Source: Nostoc sp. FACHB-280 (GTDB taxonomy: Bacteria > Cyanobacteriota > Cyanobacteriia > Cyanobacteriales > Nostocaceae). Taken from it: DNA of 64,000 bases. The position numbers and the translations under genes are program-made. A model generated the notes under the pieces. The model was not told the DNA's origin. It ran no database searches and saw only the letters and a list, made by a program, of their open reading frames with translations. The number at the start of each line of letters is the position of its first letter. The first letter of the stretch is position 1. The stretch is taken from NCBI RefSeq assembly GCF_014697615.1, contig NZ_JACJSD010000001.1:124001-188000 (forward strand), written 5' to 3'. Shown one piece after another: positions 44,424 to 53,829 of this stretch.

Positions 44424-45069
44424 TTTTTTACTATTAATAAACTAGAAAAATGTATTTATTCATCTGCTTAATAAATTGAACCAAAGAGATATCATCTATC
44501 TTTTCCAGATTTATGCAATATAGTTACAAATCTTACAGACGCAATTCCGAAAAGCCTATTACCAAATTTTTGCGGAATTAGATGTTATCCCTCTTTTGTT
44601 ACCTTTGTCAGAGAATAATCCGAAACGCTTAGTTTTACGTTTGTTCTCAACAAAGGAGTTTAAATGATAAAGTGGGCTGGCGATCGCTCAATTCATTAAT
44701 TTGTTTAGCATTCATAAATGAGTTAGTATTTTTCTCTCCCCGTAATAACAAAAGAGTGATTATTTAGTAATAACAGCAGCATATTTTTTAATTTTGGGTT
44801 TTTTCCAAAGTTAAAAAATATATTAATTACTCTTTACAAGGTACTTAGGTTTTAAATAACTAAAACTGAGACAGAAAAAGACTTTGGGTAATTGCTGATC
44901 CAAAGTTATTAACTTTGTTCTTAAAGTTGCAAACTTTGATGGTGTTGGTGGTAAGGAAGACAGATTATCAAGGAATAAGCGAGTAAGAAGTGGCTGAACA
45001 AGAAGAATAACATCTTCATGCTGTACCTTCTTTCTCAGAAATCACCTAACTTAAATAATCTGGAGAAAA
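44424..45069. other. Intergenic region between divergent genes, with a possible gene remnant
   Basis: About 645 bases. An open stretch without a start codon at 44524-44667 (plus strand) encodes a protein-like string including YYQIFAELDVIPLLLPLSEN and ending in TKEFK, so it may be a decayed gene. No promoter or terminator is recognisable; the HIP1 octamer and AT-rich tracts fill the rest. Confidence 0.4.
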
Positions 45070-46146
45070 ATGACCACTGAGTACACTATCTACCTCGTCA
45101 ACAATTCCTCACGAACAGAACTTTTTTGGTGTTTCTTGGCTCGTCCCGAAGAACTCGTAAATGATCCTAACGTTTTCGCTAACTCCAACACCAACTTGTC
45201 AGTTAGTCCAAATTATGGTGGGATAAATACATTTACCATACCTGTGGAGTATATTCTAGGAGCTGGAGCAACTAATAATGCTGTTGCCCCGAACATCCGG
45301 ATCACCTCCTCCATCACCAAGAAGGCTAAGTTGACAGAGACGTGGGAAGCAAAATACTTCGACGTGCCTCCTTACCAGGGACCTGAAATGAGCAAATCCG
45401 GCTCGATAAGTCCAGCAAACACCCTTAGCATTGAGTCTAGTCCATTTGAGCAACAAAAGAACGAAGCCCAGGGATGGTTTGCTAATATGTCTTTTGGGAT
45501 TCAAACTCTGCAAGGATTCATAGGTATGACTTGGTCTCCTGCGCCCAACAAAAAGAGAATACTAACTCCCAAATTGGAATTCTATGTGTCCATTGGAGAC
45601 TACGGCTCCAATAGCTTGGCTGACTGGAATGAAGTATCTAGAGGTAGTGCAGTAATCTCAGTTCCAGGCTCCTTTGATATACTTGGGAATACAACTGTCA
45701 CATATAGTTCCAGTGGAAAATGGACAGTCACTCCAGGAAAACCCCCAGTTGTCAGTGATCTTGTTAGTAGCTTGATTCAGAGTCACCAATTACTATCAAA
45801 GGCTCATACTGATTTAGCGGCTTTAGTCAAAGTTAAACAGTACTCCATTAATGAGTCAGTTAATGATGTTACTGCTAAAACAGTTCAGATCAATGATGGG
45901 AATTCCAGTAATATCGATCTCGGAAATTCTACAGCAATGAATATTACAGCTAAGAACGGTAATGCTATGGTCTATGTCGATTATTTGAAAGGTGGGAAAT
46001 ACTCAAGCGCAATCAAGCCATCTGCTGGATATTCCAGTCCCTTCATTGTCAAAGACACACATTCCAAGACTGTGCTGAAATCAGACCTTGAATCGGAGAA
46101 TGTTAGAGTTAGTGTTGAAAATGCGGATATAGTGGTGACTTATTGA
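45070..46146 (+). CDS. Beta-rich protein of unknown function
   Basis: Not recognised. The 358-residue product has no signal peptide or membrane segment. It begins MTTEYTIYLVNNSSRTELFW, then is rich in Ser, Thr, Asn and Gly with alternating hydrophobic residues, suggesting stacked beta strands. A short amphipathic helix near 235-260 (LVSSLIQSHQLLSKAHTDLA) separates an N-terminal ~230-residue region from a C-terminal Asn/Ser-rich beta region. The start vaguely recalls RhiA-like proteins of rhizobia, but I cannot support that. It is preceded by a 645-base spacer and ends at an isolated stop with no adjacent partner on the same strand. The ATG has a GGAGAAAA sequence just upstream. Confidence 0.65.
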   Translation: MTTEYTIYLVNNSSRTELFWCFLARPEELVNDPNVFANSNTNLSVSPNYGGINTFTIPVEYILGAGATNNAVAPNIRITSSITKKAKLTETWEAKYFDVPPYQGPEMSKSGSISPANTLSIESSPFEQQKNEAQGWFANMSFGIQTLQGFIGMTWSPAPNKKRILTPKLEFYVSIGDYGSNSLADWNEVSRGSAVISVPGSFDILGNTTVTYSSSGKWTVTPGKPPVVSDLVSSLIQSHQLLSKAHTDLAALVKVKQYSINESVNDVTAKTVQINDGNSSNIDLGNSTAMNITAKNGNAMVYVDYLKGGKYSSAIKPSAGYSSPFIVKDTHSKTVLKSDLESENVRVSVENADIVVTY

Positions 46147-46838
46147 CCTAAAACAAGCGAGTCCAGCGATCGCCTCATATTTTAGTGAGATTGCCCACGT
46201 TGTAGCCTTTGTTAACTAAAACGCACCACATCATTAAATTCAAATTCTTTGGGTTAGCAACAGCGTAACCCACTTTATATTTTACGTTATCGCAGCTACA
46301 AATAAGCCAAAAATCCAGTCGCTATTATACTGATAATTTTGGCGTTGCATAATTGCGGGATAAAATCATAAAATTCTAATTTTCAAACTCTTGCTCTTTG
46401 CGCGGCAGTCGCTTCAAGTCGGGAAACCCGCCCAACGCGCTGCCTTGCCTTTGCGTGAGACAAAAATCATCCCCTCAATCAGCAACGCCATAATTTTGAG
46501 CGATCGCTAACACACCCGACTAAACCTTAGTGCAATTTAAGCAACAGAAAAATCTGTTAATTTACGAGTTTCTAGAGCATAGAGAGTAATATCATTTCCG
46601 GATAATCAGTGATGATTCAGTCAATCTGTGCAGACACATCAAAACCCTCTCCTCTGCTCCTCTACTCCTTCTGCGTCTTAATCATAAGTCTTTTACCGGA
46701 CACGATATAAATGAGCGATCGCTAAATTGATAACTTATCACCTCGTGGCGTAAGTCCTAGTTAATATACAAATATGCTCATATTTGATGTTCGAGAATCC
46801 ATCAGTAGACTCTAAGTATATTAACTTTAGGTATTTAT
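46147..46838. other. Intergenic region with dispersed repeat
   Basis: About 690 bases. It contains a composite repeat at about 46395-46465 (GCGCGGCAGTCGCTTCAAGT, GGGAAACCCGCCCAACGCGC) with similarity in layout to the block inside hglE, and a TCCGGA at ~46597. No gene is supported. Confidence 0.45.
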
Positions 46839-47714
46839 ATGTTTTTAGTAACAGGAGCAACGGGGGGAATTGGTCGTCGTGTTGTGCGACTGCTACGCCA
46901 ACAGGAACAATCAGTCAGGGCGTTTGTGCGGCTGACCTCACGTTATAGTGAGTTGGAACATCGGGGTGCAGAAATCTTCATTGGTGACTTGCGCCAGGCC
47001 AAAGATATAGAAAAAGCAACTCAAGGTGTCAAATATATTATCAGCACTCACGGTTCTGAGGGTGACGCGCTCTCACTGGACTATCGCGCCAATATAGAGT
47101 TAATTGACCAAGCAAAGGCTAATCAAGTTCAGCATTTTGTGTTTGTGTCTGTGTTGGGAGTCGATCGCGGCTATGAAGATGCGCCTGTATTTAAAGCTAA
47201 ACGCGCAGTCGAACAATATTTAGTAGATAGTGGCTTAAATTACACAATTTTACGTCCATCTGGACTAGCATCTAATTTGCTGCCACTGGCAGAACAGTTT
47301 CGAGAAACAGGATTGTATTTACTGATTGGTGATCGCAAAAACCGTAGCTCAGTTGTGAGTACAGATGATTTAGCAAAAATGATAGTTGATTCTGTCAAAC
47401 TTACAGAGGCGCATAACCAAATATTGCCAGTTGGGGGGCCAGAAATTTTGCAACGGGAAGATATTCCGCAAATTTTTGGTCGAATTTTTAATAAAGAACC
47501 GATAGTCATCAACCCACCAGTTTTTTTAGTGGATGGTTTAAGACATATTATTGGTTTGTTCAGTCCGCAAGCGCAAACAGCCTTGGGGACTTATCAGACA
47601 TTGCTATCTAATGAATTTTTCTGTAAAAAAGATGAAATAGCTAACTTAGAGAGGATTTTCAATTTTCAATTGGAAACTTTGGAAAATTTTTTACGACGCT
47701 ATTTAGCAGTTTGA
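46839..47714 (+). CDS. NmrA-like atypical short-chain dehydrogenase
   Basis: A 291-residue atypical SDR of the NmrA/complex-I-assembly type. It starts directly with the cofactor motif VTGATGGIGRRVV, has DLRQAKDIEKA and FVFVSVLGVDRG, and ends with a helical C-terminal extension. These proteins bind NAD(P) and act as redox-linked assembly factors (for example Ycf39-like) or as reductases. The tyrosine-lysine pair of classical SDRs is not clear here, so catalysis is uncertain. Upstream is a long repeat-containing spacer; downstream, after heptamer repeats, is a HlyD-type gene on the same strand. Specific function unknown. Confidence 0.75.
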   Translation: MFLVTGATGGIGRRVVRLLRQQEQSVRAFVRLTSRYSELEHRGAEIFIGDLRQAKDIEKATQGVKYIISTHGSEGDALSLDYRANIELIDQAKANQVQHFVFVSVLGVDRGYEDAPVFKAKRAVEQYLVDSGLNYTILRPSGLASNLLPLAEQFRETGLYLLIGDRKNRSSVVSTDDLAKMIVDSVKLTEAHNQILPVGGPEILQREDIPQIFGRIFNKEPIVINPPVFLVDGLRHIIGLFSPQAQTALGTYQTLLSNEFFCKKDEIANLERIFNFQLETLENFLRRYLAV

Positions 47715-47866
47715 ATTTAGAGGTTAGAGGTTACAGGTTACAGGTTAGAGCTTAGTTTAATGCGATCCCTAGTTCCTCCCCAAGTCCTCAATTCCTAAAC
47801 CCTAACTCCAAGCCCCTAGCTTCTAGTCTCTAGCCCCTAGTCCCTCCTATTAAATTTAAAAATTTT
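47715..47866. repeat. Heptamer-like repeats between NmrA-like and HlyD genes
   Basis: GAGGTTAGAGGTTACAGGTT with ACAGGTTAGAG near 47723, and CTAGCTTCTAGTCTCTAGCC near 47816. STRR-type repeats that fill most of the 150-base junction. Confidence 0.65.
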
Positions 47867-49363
47867 ATGACTTCTCCCCTATTTGCTAATGCTGCTCAAG
47901 CGCGTCAAACAAAACAGCGATTCGCCAAGCCAGAGGATCAACTGTCTTATGAGTTAGGTAAGGCAGTTCAAGAGTTGCCACCGCTTTATACTAGATTGTT
48001 AGCCGGAACCATTAGTTTAGCGTTATTCGGCACGATCACCTGGGCGCATTTCTCGGAAATTGATGAAGTAGCGATCGCCCAAGGGGAATTAATTGCTTCA
48101 ACCCAAGTCAGACCTTTGACATCCCTGGGGAATGGGATGATTTTAGCGGTGAAGGTGAAAGAAGGCGATCGCGTCACCAAAAATCAAGTATTAATTCAAC
48201 GTGATCCCGATTTCCAAAAAACAGACGTAAACCGCCTGACAGAATCTAGCAAGTTGATTAAAGATGACTTAGAACGTTTGGATGTAGAACGCATCGGTGG
48301 TCAAAGCACTGGCGAGAAACTACAAGATGAACTGTTGACTGCACGCTTACGCGATTATCAAGCACGTCAAGCCAGCGCCGAAGCCGAAGCCAACCGCCAA
48401 CGCGCCCTCCTCGACCAAGCAAAAGTCCGCTTAACAAGATTGCGAGAAAATTTAGAAACTGCCAAAACTGCATTAGTTAACTCCAAAGCTAACTTAGCTA
48501 ATGCTCAAAATATCCGCGCCACAGTCAAAGAAGCATTAACAATTGCCAAAAATCGAGAAACCAAACTCCGCACCTTGATTACCCCTGGTGCTGTCCCTAG
48601 AGTTGATTACTTAGAAGCCCAAGAAAGATTAAATCGGGCTACCGCAGATGTTACCAGATCAGAAGATGAAGTGACTAATGCTAATAATAGAGTCGCAGAA
48701 GCACAGGATCGAGTGGTATCTCTCGAAAAAGACATCGCAGCCCAAGTCCAAGAAGTTCGTCAAGCTGAAGAAGCTTTTCAAGGGGCGCGTAATCAAGCAC
48801 AACGTGTAACATCTGAGCGTCAAAGTGAAATTTTGACTCAAATGAACAAGCGCAAAGAAGAATTAACCACCGTCTCTGGTCAATTAGCCCAGGCGAAAAA
48901 GCAACAAGACGGAGAAACCATCAAAGCACCTGTAGCTGGGACAATCTACAGAATTAAGGCGACCAAAGGCCCCGTGCAATCAGGGGAAGAATTACTGTCT
49001 ATCTTGCCAGATGGTGAAGAATTAGAACTAGAAGTAAAAGTCCTCAACCGCGATATTGGCTTTATTCGTCCAGGAATGAAAGCAAAGGTTAAAATGGCGA
49101 CTTTTCCTTTCCAAGAATTCGGCACTATTGATGGCACAGTCGTACAAGTTAGCCCCAATGCTGTAGTTGATAAAGACTTAGGGTTGGTTTTCCCCACCAG
49201 AATTCAAATGAATAAACATTCCCTAAACGTACGGGGTAAAGAAGTAGTATTTACACCCGGTATGGTAGCTACAGGCGAAATTGTCACGCGCAAAAAATCA
49301 ATTTTAACTTTCCTGATCGAACCCGTAACTCGCCGATTTAGCGAAGCTTTTTCTGTTAGGTAA
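47867..49363 (+). CDS. HlyD family membrane fusion protein
   Basis: A 498-residue periplasmic adaptor. After a cytoplasmic N-terminus of ~55 residues comes one membrane helix (LLAGTISLALFGTITWAHFS), a split lipoyl domain (VKEGDRVTKNQVLIQRDPD; IKAPVAGTIYRIKATKGPV), a very long coiled coil (about 135-350), then a beta-barrel end (VVFTPGMVATGEIVTRKKS). This layout is of the HlyD/type I secretion kind and is longer and different from the DevB-like HgdB. No ABC exporter gene is adjacent, so the partner lies elsewhere. A substrate such as a peptide or protein is possible. The stop codon is immediately followed by a tandem repeat. Confidence 0.82.
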   Translation: MTSPLFANAAQARQTKQRFAKPEDQLSYELGKAVQELPPLYTRLLAGTISLALFGTITWAHFSEIDEVAIAQGELIASTQVRPLTSLGNGMILAVKVKEGDRVTKNQVLIQRDPDFQKTDVNRLTESSKLIKDDLERLDVERIGGQSTGEKLQDELLTARLRDYQARQASAEAEANRQRALLDQAKVRLTRLRENLETAKTALVNSKANLANAQNIRATVKEALTIAKNRETKLRTLITPGAVPRVDYLEAQERLNRATADVTRSEDEVTNANNRVAEAQDRVVSLEKDIAAQVQEVRQAEEAFQGARNQAQRVTSERQSEILTQMNKRKEELTTVSGQLAQAKKQQDGETIKAPVAGTIYRIKATKGPVQSGEELLSILPDGEELELEVKVLNRDIGFIRPGMKAKVKMATFPFQEFGTIDGTVVQVSPNAVVDKDLGLVFPTRIQMNKHSLNVRGKEVVFTPGMVATGEIVTRKKSILTFLIEPVTRRFSEAFSVR

Positions 49364-49419
49364 CAGGTGACAGGTGATAGGTGACAGGTGACAGGTGACA
49401 GGTGACAGGTGACAGGTGA
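49364..49419. repeat. Tandem heptamer repeat (CAGGTGA)n
   Basis: Eight 7-base units, seven CAGGTGA and one TAGGTGA, starting at the base after the stop codon of the HlyD gene. An STRR sequence of heterocystous cyanobacteria. Confidence 0.9.
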
Positions 49420-49516
49420 TAGAGGCTAGGGACTAGAGACTAGATGAATGTATTTGATTGGAGTGAAAAACGCTGTTCCCCTTATCATCCTTGTCTTCCT
49501 TGTCCCCCTTCCCTAT

Positions 49517-49555
49517 AAAAAAAGAACCCTCGAAATTTCGAGGGTTCTTTTTTTT
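49517..49555. terminator. Bidirectional terminator between HlyD gene and mraY
   Basis: A perfect palindromic hairpin GAACCCTCGAAATTTCGAGG flanked by A- and T-runs (stem 49517-49535 against 49536-49554). It serves the convergent HlyD (plus) and mraY (minus) genes. Confidence 0.9.
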
Positions 49556-49575
49556 AAATCAGTTTTTTAAATAAA

Positions 49576-50682
49576 TTAGAAAGGTGCGATCGCTAAACAA
49601 ATGACAGCTAACATGGCAGCTATGACATAAAATACAGCCACAACTTGTAATTCTGACCAGCCACCCAACTCTAAATGATGATGTAAAGGAGCCATTCTTA
49701 ACAAGCGTTTGCCTTTGCCATCTGGGCCTTTTGTCGCTTTGTAATAAGCAACCTGCGCCATTACAGACAAAGTTTCCACAAAGAAGATCCCACTGAGGAT
49801 AAATAATGCTACCAAGCTGTTGGTTAACAGTGCCACAGCCGCTAACGCACCACCTAACGCCAGAGAACCAGTATCACCCATAAATACGCGGGCTGGGTTG
49901 CGGTTGTGTGCCAAGAAACCTAAGCAACTACCACTTAAAGCCGCACAGAAAACCATCAACGGTAGGGAAGTTGGGGCGACTACAGCACCTAAAGCCAAAA
50001 GTGCGATCGCGACAGTTCCACCTGCTAAACCATCAATACCATCAGTTAAATTAGTTGCATTACTCTCTGCCACCAGCACAAACCCTGCCAACGGCCAAAA
50101 CAGGAAACCTAAAGGCAGTGCAAAGCTCACCCAAGGCAAAGCAATATTTGTAATATTAGAAGGCTGATTAAACATTAACCATATACAAAACAGCACTGCA
50201 AACCCAATTTGCAAAGCTAATTTCATTTTGGGAGAAATCCCTTTATTGGACTTACGGCGGAGAATTTGCCAGTCATCAATCCAACCAATAAAACCATAGC
50301 TCAGTGTTAATGCGGAGACAGCAACAACTTCTGTGGCGAAATTAGACATTATACAGGCAACGATCGCCGCTACCGGGATGAAGAATATCCCGCCCATTGT
50401 TGGTGTGCCTGCTTTTTTTAGATGGGCTTGTGGGCCATCTTCGCGGATAATTTGTCCAGTTTTGAGTGCTTGTAGTAGAGGTACTACCACATAACCCACA
50501 GCAGCCGAAATCACTGCACACAACAACAAAGGCATCGTGAGTGATGTGTTTTGCCAAGGCAATCTATTGCCCATCAAATCACAAATTACTGCCGCTAAAC
50601 CCAGCCCGGTGGCTAAGGCAGAAGCGAGACCGATACCAGAAAAAATGTTTAATCCTTGGTTAGGAGACAATTTAGCGTCCAC
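49576..50682 (-). CDS. mraY: Phospho-N-acetylmuramoyl-pentapeptide-transferase MraY
   Basis: Makes lipid I by transferring phospho-MurNAc-pentapeptide from UDP to undecaprenyl phosphate in the inner membrane. The 368-residue polytopic protein has about ten membrane segments and the family motifs: AHLKKAGTPTMGGIFF, FIGWIDDWQIL, NATNLTDGIDGLAGG and the MAPLHHHLELGGW His cluster near the C-terminus. The start is GTG at 50682, giving MDAKLSPNQG. It is 76 bases downstream of the DUF3134 gene on the same strand, with a strong terminator after it. No other mur genes are near, as is common in cyanobacteria. Assignment is secure. Confidence 0.96.
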   Translation of the reverse strand: MDAKLSPNQGLNIFSGIGLASALATGLGLAAVICDLMGNRLPWQNTSLTMPLLLCAVISAAVGYVVVPLLQALKTGQIIREDGPQAHLKKAGTPTMGGIFFIPVAAIVACIMSNFATEVVAVSALTLSYGFIGWIDDWQILRRKSNKGISPKMKLALQIGFAVLFCIWLMFNQPSNITNIALPWVSFALPLGFLFWPLAGFVLVAESNATNLTDGIDGLAGGTVAIALLALGAVVAPTSLPLMVFCAALSGSCLGFLAHNRNPARVFMGDTGSLALGGALAAVALLTNSLVALFILSGIFFVETLSVMAQVAYYKATKGPDGKGKRLLRMAPLHHHLELGGWSELQVVAVFYVIAAMLAVICLAIAPF

Positions 50683-50758
50683 AGGATGTTCCCTTCACTC
50701 CACACTACAAAATTTAATTACAGGGACGACAGCTATCACCAAGTCCCTAGCCTGCTGG

Positions 50759-51001
50759 CTAATCTTCGTCAATAGCTATATCGTCATCATCATCATCAAG
50801 ATAGTCGCCAATGCCATCTTCTCCACCGAGAAAATCTGAGATTTCTTCGTTTTCTTCCTCAGAAAAATCAGGTTCATGCACATCACGCGCTATTAAACGA
50901 CCATTGGATTGCAGCCAATCTAAGAGGGAAGATTCTTGTTTTAATGGAATTACAGCAGCGCGTTGGTTGCGGGGTTCTTCACGTAAGGGAGAATTCAACA
51001 T
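50759..51001 (-). CDS. DUF3134 family small acidic protein
   Basis: An 80-residue protein conserved in cyanobacteria. The N-terminus MLNSPLREEPRNQRAAVIPL and the segment SLLDWLQSNGRLIARD are typical of DUF3134 as I remember it. The second half is very acidic (EEENEEISDFLGGEDG, then a run of six Asp). No signal peptide or membrane segment is visible. Function unknown. It lies just upstream of mraY and may share a transcript. The short length and biased composition would make it easy to miss in automated annotation. Confidence 0.8.
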   Translation of the reverse strand: MLNSPLREEPRNQRAAVIPLKQESSLLDWLQSNGRLIARDVHEPDFSEEENEEISDFLGGEDGIGDYLDDDDDDIAIDED

Positions 51002-51253
51002 ATCGACGAAGAAACAAAATGTTAATGTAACTAGACATTAAGCAGTCTATCACTTGAAACGTAATAATTTAGTTATTTATTGATTCAAGTCTTGCCTGCT
51101 GAAATCCGTAAGTTAGCAAAAATATTTTATTTAATAGTGGTAGTACAAATAGGAATAAATTCTTAAAACTTTTGAGAGCTTGATACATAGGGCAACAATA
51201 ATTCGACTTAAGGTGGATGAATTTTACACATTTTTGATTTGGGGTAATAAACA

Positions 51254-51838
51254 ATGATGGGCAAGGCGGCTTTAATCAATGCGATCGCACCAACCAATCG
51301 TGGTTTACTGGCTACTGAGCCACAAAAACAAGCTATCTTAGCTGCGATCGCTAATTTAGAAGACTTTAACCCAACACCACGCCCAGTAGAAGCAAGTTAC
51401 TTGCTAAATGGAAATTGGCAATTACTTTATACCACTAGTAAGGCGCTTTTAAACCTAGATCGTTTACCTTTTTGTAAACTTGGTCAAATTTATCAGTGTA
51501 TTCGGGTAGAAACTACCAGCGTTTACAACATTGCTGAAATTTATGGCTTACCTTATCTCGAAGGATTAGTCAGCGTAGCAGCTAAATTTGAGCCAGTTTC
51601 CGGTCGTCGCGTCCAAGTAAAATTTAATCGTTCTATTGTAGGTTTACAACGTTTAATTGGCTACACTTCACCAGATAATTTTATTCACCAAATTGAATCA
51701 GGTAAAAAGTTTTCGGGAATTGATGTCCCAATTAACAGCGAAAACCAACAAGGCTGGTTAGACATTACTTATATAGATGATGATCTCCGCATTGGCAGGG
51801 GTAACGAGGGTAGCGTATTTGTTTTAACTCGAACATAA
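51254..51838 (+). CDS. PAP/fibrillin family protein
   Basis: A 194-residue member of the plastid-lipid-associated protein (fibrillin) family, which associates with thylakoid lipids and photoprotection. Characteristic segments are LNGNWQLLYTTSKALLNLDR, the central IYQCIRVETTSVYNIAEIYG, VQVKFNRSIVGLQRLIGY, and the end DITYIDDDLRIGRGNEGSVFVL, the standard fibrillin C-terminus. Start codons ATG 51254 and 51257 are adjacent and equivalent. It is transcribed divergently from DUF3134/mraY. A structural lipid-binding role is family knowledge, not seen directly. Confidence 0.88.
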   Translation: MMGKAALINAIAPTNRGLLATEPQKQAILAAIANLEDFNPTPRPVEASYLLNGNWQLLYTTSKALLNLDRLPFCKLGQIYQCIRVETTSVYNIAEIYGLPYLEGLVSVAAKFEPVSGRRVQVKFNRSIVGLQRLIGYTSPDNFIHQIESGKKFSGIDVPINSENQQGWLDITYIDDDLRIGRGNEGSVFVLTRT

Positions 51839-52259
51839 AGTTTTCCTTTTGTGTGTTTTGGCGAACGAGAACGAAGTTATTTCATCATGTGCGCTTTGTC
51901 AAGGAGGGTCTGACCCCATTCTAGGTATAAGAATTTTTCTGAGAACCTAACGAGAGGAAGATATCAAGCGAAAAAGTATGAAGTGTGAAGTCTAAAGTAT
52001 GAAATCTTATCCTTTAGCCTCCTACCCGGTGGGTGAATCTCGACTTCGCTCGATTACCGCGAAGTCGAACCCACGGACTCCTGCCTCCTGCCTCTGGTGG
52101 GTGAATCTCGACTTCGCTCGATTACCGCGAAGTCGAACCCACTGCCCCATGAAATCAGATAAATAACTTAACAAACCCTCTAGCAACGACCTTCAGGTTG
52201 TAGAGTGAAATCAAATAGCCCTATATATCGGCAATTGATAACTAAAAGGGAAGATAATC
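51839..52259. other. Repeat-containing spacer upstream of psaE
   Basis: About 420 bases. It has heptamer-like TGAAGTGTGAAGTC repeats near 51978 and the doubled hairpin repeat at 52028-52143. The psaE promoter must lie between ~52145 and 52255, but no box stands out. Confidence 0.5.
52028..52143. repeat. Two direct copies of a hairpin repeat upstream of psaE
   Basis: GGTGGGTGAATCTCGACTTC then GCTCGATTACCGCGAAGTCG and AACCCAC, present at 52028-52074 and again at 52096-52143. Each copy can form a hairpin (TCGACTTCGC with GCGAAGTCGA). A third copy is at 31912-31961. Confidence 0.85.
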
Positions 52260-52469
52260 ATGGTTCAACGTGGTTCTAAAGTACGTATTCTCCGCCCAGA
52301 ATCCTACTGGTTCCAAGATGTCGGCACCGTGGCTTCTATCGATCAAAGCGGCATTAAATACCCAGTAATCGTCCGTTTTGATAAGGTAAATTACTCTGGC
52401 ATCAACACCAATAACTTTGCCTTAGATGAACTAATCGAAGTAGCTCCTCCGGCTAAAGCTAAAAAATAA
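52260..52469 (+). CDS. psaE: Photosystem I subunit IV PsaE
   Basis: The 69-residue stromal-side subunit of photosystem I that supports ferredoxin docking and cyclic electron flow. The sequence [40 protein letters not shown] and [16 protein letters not shown] is the diagnostic SH3-like PsaE fold at normal length. An AAGGGAAGA sequence a few bases before the ATG is a good RBS. It is monocistronic here. It confirms an oxygenic photosynthetic cyanobacterium. Nothing is unusual in the protein itself; the spacer upstream contains paired repeats. Confidence 0.97.
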   Translation: MVQRGSKVRILRPESYWFQDVGTVASIDQSGIKYPVIVRFDKVNYSGINTNNFALDELIEVAPPAKAKK

Positions 52470-52750
52470 GTAGCAAAGCTCAAAGGGGATTCTTTAATGG
52501 GATGATGAAGGGAAGCTTTAAGTATGTAGAATGAAGCCTAAAGTTTCAGTTCTTTCATGCTTCCTCTCAGCCTACTCTAAGTCAGAGAAACTGCCCTGCG
52601 GGTATTTACGGTTTCTGTTCGATAGAATAGATATTTACCCCTAAGTGCTTACAGTACTTCCTCTCATCTTTCCCAACCAGAATAGGCAAGAGATTATGTC
52701 CCTGAGCCTTTTCGATGATCCCTAGATAATTTGCTTACTTATCAGTTCCA

Positions 52751-53587
52751 ATGCCTGAACTGCCTGAAGTTGAAACAGTCCGCCGGGGTCTAAATCAATT
52801 GACCCTGAATCAAAACATTACGGGTGGAGATGTGTTGCTCAATCGCACCATCGCCTACCCGTTTTCTGTTGATGAGTTTATTCAAGGAATCCAAGGTGGT
52901 GCCATCATGACTTGGCATCGCCGGGGGAAATATCTTCTCGCTGAACTTTCCCCTGGTGCTGGCTACCTTGGAGTGCATCTGCGGATGACTGGTCAATTAT
53001 TATGGCTGCACCGTGATGAACCACTGCACAAACACACAAGAGTCAGACTATTTTTTGGGGATCAACAGGAATTGCGCTTTGTTGACCAACGCACCTTCGG
53101 TCAAATGTGGTGGGTTCCCCCAAAAGTGCCGGTCGAAAGTGTCATTACTGGTTTAGCTAAATTAGCAGCCGACCCGTTTGCACCAGAATTCACCGTTGCG
53201 TATCTGGCTGCTAAACTCAAAAATCGCCGCCGTCCGATTAAAACCGCATTATTAGATCAATCTGTCGTCGCGGGATTAGGTAATATCTACGCCGACGAAG
53301 CATTATTTAAATGTGGCGTGTTACCAGAAACCTTGTGTACAGATTTGCAACCGCAGCAAATTGAACAGTTACGTAAAGTCATCATTGAAGTTTTAGAAAC
53401 TAGTATTGCGGCTGGCGGTACCACTTTTAGTAATTTCCTTAACGTTAAGGGGATCAACGGTAACTATGGTGGTGTCGCCTGGGTTTACAATCGCGCTGGG
53501 GAACCTTGCCGAGTTTGTAACAATGTGATTCAGCGAATTCGGTTAGCTGGCCGTTCTAGTCATTTTTGTCCGCAGTGTCAAAGTTAG
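52751..53587 (+). CDS. mutM: Formamidopyrimidine-DNA glycosylase MutM (Fpg)
   Basis: Removes oxidised purines such as 8-oxoguanine from DNA and cleaves the abasic site. The 278-residue protein begins MPELPEVETVRRGL, with catalytic Pro2 and Glu3. It contains HLRMTGQL and NIYADEALF (H2TH region) and a C-terminal zinc finger with four cysteines (CRVCNN ... FCPQC). All catalytic and zinc residues appear present, and the length is typical. It precedes rtcA on the same strand by 240 bases but probably has its own promoter. Assignment is secure. Confidence 0.96.
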   Translation: MPELPEVETVRRGLNQLTLNQNITGGDVLLNRTIAYPFSVDEFIQGIQGGAIMTWHRRGKYLLAELSPGAGYLGVHLRMTGQLLWLHRDEPLHKHTRVRLFFGDQQELRFVDQRTFGQMWWVPPKVPVESVITGLAKLAADPFAPEFTVAYLAAKLKNRRRPIKTALLDQSVVAGLGNIYADEALFKCGVLPETLCTDLQPQQIEQLRKVIIEVLETSIAAGGTTFSNFLNVKGINGNYGGVAWVYNRAGEPCRVCNNVIQRIRLAGRSSHFCPQCQS

Positions 53588-53829
53588 TTATAGACATAAA
53601 TTACGCACAAAGATTTATTGTAGAGACTGAGTGTAAGAGCTTTAGATACATACACTCCTCAACCCCTACTCCTCTGCTAGGTATACATAGCAATATTGGG
53701 TGGTGATACTACTACACCCCTGACAATCTTTGTGCATCAGTCCTGATTACCTGTGTTTATTTTTGGTCATCTGTGGTTTAATTGTCAAAACTTGGGCATT
53801 ACCCAACATCCATCATTCAAACACTGCTC

